Assembly (NCBI GenBank): GCA_019312705.1
Contig: JAFDCW010000353.1
Span: forward strand, 1 to 5,591
Source of the DNA: Deltaproteobacteria bacterium
Lineage (GTDB): Bacteria; Myxococcota; Polyangia; Polyangiales; B10-G4
DNA length: 5,591 bases
Direction of reading: 5' to 3'
Shown here one piece after another: positions 1 to 5,126 of this stretch. Under the pieces are notes generated by a model. It was not told the DNA's origin. It made no database searches and worked only from the letters and a program-made list of their open reading frames with translations. Position 1 is the stretch's first letter; each line of letters begins with the position of its first letter. The position numbers and the translations under genes were made by a program.

Positions 1-125
1 GCGGCGTCAGGAAACCTCGAAAATGCGGTGCATTTCCATCGCCTTCCTTCCTTGCGAGGAAACCGCGGCCCGTCGCGATACTCCCTCCCGTGACTCTGCA
101 TCACACACTAGCCGCCCAACTCACC

Positions 126-150
126 GGGGGGGGACTCGGGTGGTCCGGGG
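126..150 (+). other. G-rich tract, possible G-quadruplex in the 5' leader
   Basis: A run of eight G (126-133) is followed by GGG (138-140) and GGGG (147-150). Splitting the G8 run into two GGG tracts gives four tracts with loops of 2, 4 and 6 bases, which fits the usual G3+N1-7 pattern. It is on the coding (non-template) strand, so the mRNA could fold, and it touches the GGAG at 149-152. In DNA this G-rich, chance formation is quite possible. Confidence 0.35.
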
Positions 151-160
151 AGTTACCATG
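149..160 (+). promoter_or_regulatory. Shine-Dalgarno GGAG with ATG out of frame to the lipoprotein
   Basis: GGAG at 149-152 lies 5 bases before ATG 158-160, an ideal spacing, but 16 bases before GTG 169, which is too far. The ATG frame runs only 13 codons (peptide MSPTCSRATSPGP) and stops at TGA 197-199, inside the signal-peptide codons of the lipoprotein frame. Either this is a short overlapping leader ORF, or it is the true start of the lipoprotein gene separated from its body by a one-base frameshift. The choice decides the start of the gene. Confidence 0.45.
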
Positions 161-168
161 TCTCCGAC

Positions 169-2253
169 GTGTTCGAGAGCAACCTCGCCTGGACCCTGAT
201 CCTCTTCCTCGCAATCGCGGCCTGCGACTGCGAGACGTTGCCCATGAGCGACGGGGGCGCAGACGCGATGCCGGACGCGAGCGGGGGGGCCATCATGGCG
301 CCGGTGATCCCGTGGCTCGACGGAGTGCCCACTACATTTGACCCATGCCCCACTGGTTATCGCGCGGTGGTCGACGGCGCGCTCACGACCTGCGATCCCT
401 ACCCGGAGGGCGGACCATCCGCGTGCGCCGAGGGGGAGGCACACTTCCCTGGCGAACCCGGGTGCCGCACGATCGGTGACGCGTGCCCGCCCGGCGACTT
501 CGCGACGTCACTGCCGGCCGGCGGATCGATCATCTACGTCGACGAGGCGGCCGCCGCAGGAGGCGACGGTTCCATGGCGGCGCCCTTCACGACCCTCGCC
601 GATGTTTCATTCGGTACCCTGGCCGCCGGCACCACTGTCGCCCTCGCCCGCGGGAACTACGGTGGCACGCTCCCCCTACGCGCCGGCGTGCAGGTGGTGG
701 GCGCGTGTACGGCGCAGACGATCCTCGCGGGGGAAGCACCCGCCGCTTCGGCCGTGACGGTCACCTCTTCCGGTGAGCCGACGGTGCTGCGAAACGTCAC
801 GATTCGAGACGCGCCCCAGGCCGGCGTCCGCGTCGCGGGAGGCCGGCACTTGAGGCTCGAGGGGATCGCGATCGAGCGGTCTCAGGAGTTCGGCGTGTAC
901 GTCAGCGGCTCCGGGAGCGAGGTCGTCCTCGTCGATGTGGTCGTGCGCGGCACCCGCGCCGACAGTGGTGGGTTGTTTGCCAGGGGGCTCAGCGCGAACG
1001 ACGGCGGACGCCTCGAAGCCACCCGCGTGATCGTCGAGGAAAACCGGGAGCTCGGGATCGGCGTCGGGTCGGGAGCGGAAGCCGTCGCGACCGACGTCGT
1101 CGTGCGAAACCAGGAAGCCCGTGATGTCGACCGCAGTGGGGGCCGCGGTCTCAGCATCCAGGGAGGCGCGCGCTTCGAAGGCACGCGGCTTCTCGTGGAG
1201 GGAAACCGGAACATCGGCTTGCACGTTTCGGGGTCTGGAACCGAGGCGATCGTCAGTGACGTCATCGTCCGCGACACGCGGGCGAACGAGCGCGACGGGG
1301 AGTGGGGTGCAGGCATCAACGTTCAGGAGGGAGCGAGCTTCGAAGCATCTCGCCTTCTGGTCGAGGGGAACCACGACGCTGGCGTCCTCGGGTTCGACCC
1401 AGGCACGCGGATCTCCCTCGTCGATGCAGTGATTCGCGACACCGAGAGCCAGGTCAGCGACGGCCTTCGAGGTCGCGGCGCCAACGTGCAGGCGGGTGCG
1501 TCGCTCTCGGCGACGCGCATGCTCGTAGCGCGAAATCGCGACGTGGGTCTCGTCATCGCCGAGGGGGAAAGCACGCTGACCGACGTGGCAGTGAGTGGCA
1601 CCCGGGGGCAGGAGATCGACGGACAATTTGGCCGAGGGTTGGTGGTGCACTTCGGCGGGCGGGTCGAGGCTTCACGCGTCCTCGCAGCCGGCAACCGCGA
1701 AGCGGGGATCTTGGTCAACCATGCGGGGACGGAGCTGGTCCTCACCGACGCCGTCATCCGAGACACGGGGGGCGCCGATCCCGGGCATGGGATCAACGTC
1801 GATGCTGCACGACTGATCGGCGAGCGAATCGTCGTCGAGGGCGCGGCCGGGGTGGGCGTCGCGTCGCTCAATGCAGACGTGACCCTCTCCCACGTCCGGA
1901 TCGAGAGAATCGAAAGCCCGGACTGCGCGGCAACGACATGCCCGGAGCGCGAATTCGGATACGGTGCGATCTCGGTATCGGGCCGGCTGCGCATGACCAA
2001 CTTCGCGGTGATCGACGCGAGCACTTGCGGGATTTTCCTGACCGCGGATACGCCGACCGACGTGACGCCCTCGGTCGATCTGATGTCCGGCGACGTTACC
2101 GGCGCCGCGATCGGCGCGTGCGTGCAGGTCGACGACTACGACCTCATGCGCCTGTCGAATGACGTCCGGTACCAAGACAACGATACGAACGTTCAAGCGA
2201 CGACGCTGCCTGTGCCCGAACCGCCGAGCCCGACAATGACGGCGCCTCGCTGA
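169..2253 (+). CDS. Predicted lipoprotein with right-handed beta-helix repeats
   Basis: This 694-residue protein is predicted to be exported and lipid-anchored, then folded as a right-handed parallel beta-helix. Residues 6-18 are hydrophobic and end in the lipobox IAAC with Cys19. A short Asp/Gly/Ala linker follows (about 27-41). Residues 50-180 form a Cys-containing head (Cys60, 75, 86, 99, 106, 180) with the motif EAHFPGEPGC, which I associate with myxobacterial beta-helix proteins. Residues 225-656 are about eight units of 50-58 residues. The C-terminus is Pro/Thr-rich. GTG 169 is the only in-frame start, because TAG 109-111 closes the frame upstream and no ATG lies between. However, the n-region (FESN) has no Lys or Arg and the spacing to GGAG is poor, so the true start may be ATG 158 through a frameshift. 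No enzyme active site is recognisable. A surface or periplasmic adhesion or binding role is a guess from the fold. I am sure of the fold class, less sure of the start. Confidence 0.85.
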   Translation: MFESNLAWTLILFLAIAACDCETLPMSDGGADAMPDASGGAIMAPVIPWLDGVPTTFDPCPTGYRAVVDGALTTCDPYPEGGPSACAEGEAHFPGEPGCRTIGDACPPGDFATSLPAGGSIIYVDEAAAAGGDGSMAAPFTTLADVSFGTLAAGTTVALARGNYGGTLPLRAGVQVVGACTAQTILAGEAPAASAVTVTSSGEPTVLRNVTIRDAPQAGVRVAGGRHLRLEGIAIERSQEFGVYVSGSGSEVVLVDVVVRGTRADSGGLFARGLSANDGGRLEATRVIVEENRELGIGVGSGAEAVATDVVVRNQEARDVDRSGGRGLSIQGGARFEGTRLLVEGNRNIGLHVSGSGTEAIVSDVIVRDTRANERDGEWGAGINVQEGASFEASRLLVEGNHDAGVLGFDPGTRISLVDAVIRDTESQVSDGLRGRGANVQAGASLSATRMLVARNRDVGLVIAEGESTLTDVAVSGTRGQEIDGQFGRGLVVHFGGRVEASRVLAAGNREAGILVNHAGTELVLTDAVIRDTGGADPGHGINVDAARLIGERIVVEGAAGVGVASLNADVTLSHVRIERIESPDCAATTCPEREFGYGAISVSGRLRMTNFAVIDASTCGIFLTADTPTDVTPSVDLMSGDVTGAAIGACVQVDDYDLMRLSNDVRYQDNDTNVQATTLPVPEPPSPTMTAPR
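841..2136 (+). repeat. Eight degenerate ~54-residue (~162-base) beta-helix units
   Basis: By eye, units start near residues 225, 280, 334, 389, 444, 497, 547 and 605, so they are spaced 55, 54, 55, 55, 53, 50 and 58 residues apart. The unit pattern is roughly R(L/F)EATRxLVEGNRxxGxxV, then a GTE or GSG turn, then LxDVVIRDT, then a variable Asp/Arg/Gly loop ending GRGxNVQxG. The Asn in GNR and the Gly/Ile/Val alternation suit stacked beta-helix coils, perhaps two or three coils per unit. Units 2 to 6 are the most alike. Unit 7 carries an insert with CysXXXXCys (Cys586, Cys591), and unit 8 is divergent. Confidence 0.8.
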
Positions 2254-2279
2254 GGAGCGGGAGCGGAAACGGACACGGC

Positions 2280-2295
2280 CATTCGATTCCGAATG
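2280..2295. terminator. Small hairpin between convergent genes
   Basis: CATTCG, loop ATTC, CGAATG: a perfect 6-base-pair stem with a 4-base loop. It lies in the 64-base gap between the plus-strand stop (2253) and the minus-strand stop (2318), so it could serve both genes. It has no U-tract in either direction and the stem is short, so the role as a terminator rests mostly on position. Confidence 0.3.
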
Positions 2296-2317
2296 TGCGC
2301 CGACCCCCAAGCCCCCC

Positions 2318-2896
2318 CTACCCCACGGTTCGCTCGTGAACTTGGCCCTCCCCGTCCCGGACGACGTAAACGGCGCCCTCTGGCTCCGGCGCGAAGACCC
2401 GGAGGCGGGGAGCGTCGCGGAACGTCGCGGCTCCGCCGATGGCCATGGGGGTGTCGTCGGCGTTGGGGCCCTCGACGCTGATGAGGTCGCCGACGCGAAG
2501 CTCGAGGGGCGGGCTGCCGGTCGGCTGGGACCAAGCGGCGTGCACATAGACTGACTTGCCATTCGTATCGACGAGCAGGGAGCGGTCTTCGAAGATTTGC
2601 TGCACCCGCCCCGTGATGGCCATCGGGTCGCCTCGCAGTACGGCTCGGCGGATTCGGCGTCGCGCGGCATGGTGGCGGGCCCGGGCCAAGAGGGGCACGA
2701 GCCCTTCTCTCAGAGCGAATCCGAGCAGCATCGTCGAGTAGGCCGCGCCGATGAAGATCAGGTCCATGTTGCCAGTGAGCGCGCTCGACAGGGCCGTGAA
2801 GATGAGGGTGCCGGCGGCCACGCCGAAGAGCAGCTTGACCACATTGGGCACCGTGCGAACCTCAGGCACGCCGGTCAGCTCGTACGGCTCGCCCAT
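2318..2896 (-). CDS. Two-TM membrane protein with C-terminal beta-rich, OB-like domain
   Basis: This is a 192-residue protein I do not recognise. Two hydrophobic segments lie at about 19-40 (VVKLLFGVAAGTLIFTALSS) and 45-71. A strongly basic stretch follows (72-88, eleven Arg/His residues), which by the positive-inside rule puts the C-terminal domain in the cytoplasm. Residues 92-192 look all-beta: MAITGRVQ, SLLVDTNGKSVYVHAA, LELRVGDLISVEGP and GAVYVVRDGEG. The GRV...VGDxxxVEG pattern resembles OB-fold tails of membrane proteins such as NfeD or bacterial GIDE-like proteins, but I cannot assign either family. The start is the ATG at 2896, which shares one base with the upstream stop (TGATG). 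Starts 6 and 20 codons further upstream are also in frame but overlap the preceding gene more, and no start here has a clear Shine-Dalgarno. Translation is probably coupled to the helical-repeat gene. Confidence 0.75.
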   Translation of the reverse strand: MGEPYELTGVPEVRTVPNVVKLLFGVAAGTLIFTALSSALTGNMDLIFIGAAYSTMLLGFALREGLVPLLARARHHAARRRIRRAVLRGDPMAITGRVQQIFEDRSLLVDTNGKSVYVHAAWSQPTGSPPLELRVGDLISVEGPNADDTPMAIGGAATFRDAPRLRVFAPEPEGAVYVVRDGEGQVHERTVG

Positions 2897-3597
2897 CAGC
2901 CGCGCACCGGGCATTGGCGGTTGTGTACGACGTCGGCGGCGAGGCCTTCGAGCCACGCGGCCTTGGCGGAGAACGCTTCGGGGTCCCGGTCACGCAGGCG
3001 TTCCATGTAGCCGGCGCCATGGGCGAAGGCGGGGTCGGCCTGCATGCGCTCGCGGAACTCGGGCGTGCCCTCTTCACCCCGGGCGACCGCCAACATGCCG
3101 CCGCGGGAGCTCGCGCGCACGGTCATCGCCAACGAGTAGAAGGCCTCGGGTTGGGAGTTGGCCAGGTGGGCGACGCGCATCATGCCGTCGGCGAAGGCCG
3201 TGTCGGTCCGAGCCCGAGCTCTGACGTCCGGGTCGTCCATGCGCCCCTCGAGGGCAGCGAACGCTCCTCGGGCCATGGCGTCGTTGATCTCGAGGTTCTG
3301 TCGATCGCCCTCGGTGTAGGCGTGGTCGATCATGAAGCCGTAGCCGATGAGCGCCGCCGCGGGCCCACCCAGCTCGGCGGCGAGGGCCACGACGGAAGTA
3401 TGGGTCGCCAACTCGGCCGTCATCAACATCGCATCGACGGCCTCGAGACCGAGATGAAGGGCGTGGGCCCCGCCATCGTCTGCCTCTACCGACGCCCGAG
3501 AGGCTTCGGCGTCAGGTCGCAGGTTCACCGCCTCGTTGACGTCATGCTGGAGATTTGCCGGGGCGCAGCCGAGCGGGGCGATCGTGGGTTCACTCAT
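2896..3597 (-). CDS. Unrecognised helical-repeat protein, 233 residues
   Basis: The family is not known to me. No signal peptide is seen. Residues 1-45 are acidic and probably disordered. Residues 46-92 are Ala/Leu-rich and helical, with a moderately hydrophobic stretch (69-90, ending ALIGYGFMI) that could be a buried helix or a marginal membrane helix. Residues 100-220 show an internal repeat: DTAFADG...L...QPEAF (132-153) matches DPAFAHG...L...DPEAF (188-209) at an exact 56-residue offset. Weaker copies around 105-126 (DAMARG...DP) and 165-181 (RGGML...TPEF) suggest four helical hairpins of about 28 residues. The start is ATG 3597, because AAGAGGA sits 6 bases upstream. An in-frame GTG at 3708 would add 37 Arg/Lys/Pro-rich codons without such support. 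The stop overlaps the ATG of the two-TM gene, so the two products are probably made together and may interact. The sense strand has strong GC3 bias, which favours it over the antisense frame. Confidence 0.8.
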   Translation of the reverse strand: MSEPTIAPLGCAPANLQHDVNEAVNLRPDAEASRASVEADDGGAHALHLGLEAVDAMLMTAELATHTSVVALAAELGGPAAALIGYGFMIDHAYTEGDRQNLEINDAMARGAFAALEGRMDDPDVRARARTDTAFADGMMRVAHLANSQPEAFYSLAMTVRASSRGGMLAVARGEEGTPEFRERMQADPAFAHGAGYMERLRDRDPEAFSAKAAWLEGLAADVVHNRQCPVRG

Positions 3598-3602
3598 CTT
3601 GG

Positions 3603-3609
3603 TCCTCTT
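3603..3609 (-). promoter_or_regulatory. Strong Shine-Dalgarno fixing the helical-repeat start
   Basis: AAGAGGA on the minus strand, with GAGG ending 6 bases before ATG 3597. It is the clearest ribosome-binding site in the window and argues for a 233-residue rather than a 270-residue product. Confidence 0.75.
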
Positions 3610-3645
3610 GGTCTTCTTCAATTTCCGGTAACGCGCTCCTTTTCG

Positions 3646-3659
3646 GCCGCTCGGGCGGC
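3646..3659 (-). other. Short GC hairpin in the intergenic gap
   Basis: GCCGC, loop, GCGGC: a 5-base-pair stem with a 4-base loop, about 50 bases upstream of the helical-repeat ATG. It may be a leader structure or chance in GC-rich DNA. I find no convincing promoter in the gap 3598-3755, although this is where one would be expected if the helical-repeat pair is transcribed separately. Confidence 0.2.
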
Positions 3660-3729
3660 GAGTTGCTGAATTTCTCGGCACCGGCGCGGGCCCCACGCTC
3701 GGGCTCATCGCCGAGGGCGCCGCGACACT

Positions 3730-3743
3730 GTCGTTCTAACGAC
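3730..3743 (-). terminator. Hairpin just after the RCC1 lipoprotein stop
   Basis: A perfect 14-base palindrome, GTCGTT AG AACGAC in the minus-strand sense, that begins 12 bases after the RCC1 stop codon. It gives 5 to 6 paired bases with a tight loop. No U-tract follows (the next bases are AGTGTCGCGG), so it is a weak candidate for intrinsic termination or mRNA 3'-end protection. Confidence 0.35.
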
Positions 3744-3755
3744 GGGGGACGAGGT

Positions 3756-5126
3756 TCACTCGGCGGGGGCGAAGCAGACGGGGCCGGGCAAGGGCCTCCG
3801 AGCGGAGAGGTCGGGGCCGCCGCCCTGCTGACCGCGTACGTTGTCACCCCAGCAGAGCGTGGCACCGGTCTCGGTCAACGCGCATGAGTGGTAGTACCCC
3901 GCGACCGCGTGGGCCCAGTCGTTGGCGGTGCCGACGCGCCGCGGTTCGGTCTGCACGGTCGTATCCCCGGTGCCCAACTGGTCGAAGTTGGCGTTGCCCC
4001 AGCACCACGCCGAGCCGTCTCCCCGCACCCCGCAGGTGTGCTCGAAGCCGGCGCCGATGCTGCCCCAGTCTGATGCGAGCCCCACGCGCGCAGGTACGAG
4101 GCGGTCCGTCATGTCGCCGAGGCCGAGGTGCCCAAAGTCGTTCGCGCCCCAGCAGTAGAGCTCGCCCGTGGTGTTGACGGAGCAGGTGTGCAGCGCCCCC
4201 GCATAGATACGGGCCCAGGTGCCGCCCCCCATGACCGCGACCGGGGAGCGTTGGTCTAGCGTATCGCCTTGGCCGACCTGCCCGTTCGACGAGTCCCCCC
4301 AGCACCACATGCTCTGGTCCAGACGGATGCCGCAGGAATGCCGCGTCTGGGCCGAGAGCTTCGCCCAGGTCGTGACGTCGCCGATGACCTCGACGGGGTC
4401 GTGCTCGTCCCCGGAGCGTGCGCCCAGGCCGAGCTGGCCCGCCGGATTCGAGCCCCAGCACCAAGCGGTCCCGTCCGACCGGAGGCCGCAGGTATGGAGG
4501 CCACCCGCGGCGACGTCGATCCAGTTCGTATCCGTGCCCACCTGGGTGGGCAGCAGCTGGTCCACGTCGTCGCCGGTCCCGAGTTGGCCGTGAACGTTGG
4601 CGCCGAAGCACCACATCGTATGGTCGTCTCGCACGGCGCAGCTGTGCCGGGAGCCACCGTCAGCGGCGATCCACCGTTCGGCGCCGGCGAGCCGCGTCGC
4701 GACCAGGTGGTCCTCTGCGTCTCCATGGCCGAGCTGGCCGTTGTCGTTTTCGCCCCAGGTGAAGAGCACACCGTCCGAGTCGATGGCCAAGAGGTGATAC
4801 CACCCGGAGTTCAGGCTCTCGACCGCATGCGCTCCGCCGACTGAAACGCACGCGCCCATGTCGCACGCTTCGCACTCGCCGCAGGCGGGTGAACACGGGA
4901 CGGCCGCGTCCACGCCCGTATCCTGAGGACCGGTATCCGCGGCGGCGTCGGTGCCGGTATCGGGACCCGCATCCACGCCGGTGTCCCCGGCGCCAGTGTC
5001 CCCAGCGCCGGTGTCGCTGCCGGAGTCCAAGGGCGCGTCATCGTCGCCGCAGCCGGTGACCCCAAAGCCAAACGCCGCGGCCACCAAGGCGGTCGAGGCA
5101 GCCCAGAGCCACAAACGAGTTCTCAT
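3756..5126 (-). CDS. RCC1-repeat seven-blade propeller lipoprotein
   Basis: This 456-residue protein is a predicted lipoprotein. It has MRTR, a hydrophobic core (5-22) and the lipobox VTGC with Cys26, then GDDD. Residues 36-75 are a low-complexity Asp/Thr/Gly stalk with repeated GAGDT. Residues 78-93 are a five-Cys box (CSPACGECEAC...C). Residues 111-438 carry seven RCC1-type blades with the signature H(S/T)C...WCWGxNxxGQLGxGD, starting near 111, 161, 211, 263, 313, 363 and 413. Seven blades is the classic RCC1 number. Export and disulfides suggest a surface binding or scaffold protein; the nuclear exchange-factor role of eukaryotic RCC1 does not carry over. The start is ATG 5126, which gives a proper signal peptide. 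It overlaps the upstream stop by ATGA, with a weak GGAA 5 to 8 bases upstream. An in-frame start further up (5429) would add 101 Arg-rich codons read through the neighbour. The ligand is unknown. Confidence 0.93.
   Translation of the reverse strand: MRTRLWLWAASTALVAAAFGFGVTGCGDDDAPLDSGSDTGAGDTGAGDTGVDAGPDTGTDAAADTGPQDTGVDAAVPCSPACGECEACDMGACVSVGGAHAVESLNSGWYHLLAIDSDGVLFTWGENDNGQLGHGDAEDHLVATRLAGAERWIAADGGSRHSCAVRDDHTMWCFGANVHGQLGTGDDVDQLLPTQVGTDTNWIDVAAGGLHTCGLRSDGTAWCWGSNPAGQLGLGARSGDEHDPVEVIGDVTTWAKLSAQTRHSCGIRLDQSMWCWGDSSNGQVGQGDTLDQRSPVAVMGGGTWARIYAGALHTCSVNTTGELYCWGANDFGHLGLGDMTDRLVPARVGLASDWGSIGAGFEHTCGVRGDGSAWCWGNANFDQLGTGDTTVQTEPRRVGTANDWAHAVAGYYHSCALTETGATLCWGDNVRGQQGGGPDLSARRPLPGPVCFAPAE
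3813..4796 (-). repeat. Seven ~50-residue (~150-base) RCC1 repeats
   Basis: The repeats begin at residues 111, 161, 211, 263, 313, 363 and 413, so they are spaced 50, 50, 52, 50, 50 and 50. Blades 2 to 7 each hold a Cys pair exactly 10 residues apart (163/173, 213/223, 265/275, 315/325, 365/375, 415/425). Blade 1 (HLLAIDSDGVLFTWGENDNG) has neither Cys. Blade 7 ends in QQGGGP rather than QLGxGD, as expected at a propeller closure. Confidence 0.9.
4981..5010 (-). repeat. 15-base tandem duplication in the stalk
   Basis: Two adjacent 15-base units (4981-4995 and 4996-5010) differ at two positions, and a partial third copy follows. In the minus-strand reading each encodes the five residues GAGDT, part of the Asp/Thr/Gly stalk of the RCC1 lipoprotein. 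Such in-frame minisatellites allow stalk length to vary between strains. Confidence 0.65.

Larger units (their letters stand above)
1..168. other. Non-coding leader upstream of the beta-helix lipoprotein gene
   Basis: No convincing gene is visible here. All three plus-strand frames are open for long stretches, as expected at this G+C, but third-position use is not biased towards G/C as it is in the real genes. An 8-base direct repeat (AGGAAACC) occurs at 9-16 and 57-64. GGAAAC resembles the -35 element of some ECF sigma promoters, but no matching -10 lies at the right distance, so I do not call a promoter. The segment ends in a G-rich tract (126-150) and a GGAG ribosome-binding sequence (149-152). 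Confidence 0.6.

Noticed and set aside
9..64. Direct repeat AGGAAACC (9-16, 57-64) as an ECF promoter or operator
   Set aside because: There are only two 8-base copies, with no matching -10 element at 16-17 bases. It is not distinguishable from chance.
676..1650. Long open frame antisense to the beta-helix gene (324 codons)
   Set aside because: It mirrors the repeated, GC3-biased sense gene. Its product is His/Arg/Asp-rich with no domain, signal or RBS.
841..2136. CRISPR or DNA satellite reading of the ~162-base periodicity
   Set aside because: The repeats are degenerate at DNA level, conserved at protein level and in frame, with no constant repeat and unique spacer structure.
2897..2956. 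20-codon extension of the two-TM protein (Arg-rich start)
   Set aside because: It overlaps the upstream gene by about 60 bases in another frame, and the TGATG junction gives a better start.
2914..3669. Plus-strand frame of 251 codons opposite the helical-repeat gene
   Set aside because: The minus frame has a strong Shine-Dalgarno, the TGATG junction, an internal repeat and better third-position bias. The plus product is Gly/Val/His low-complexity.
3598..3708. 37-codon extension of the helical-repeat protein
   Set aside because: It is Arg/Lys/Pro-rich with no RBS, whereas AAGAGGA is well placed for ATG 3597.
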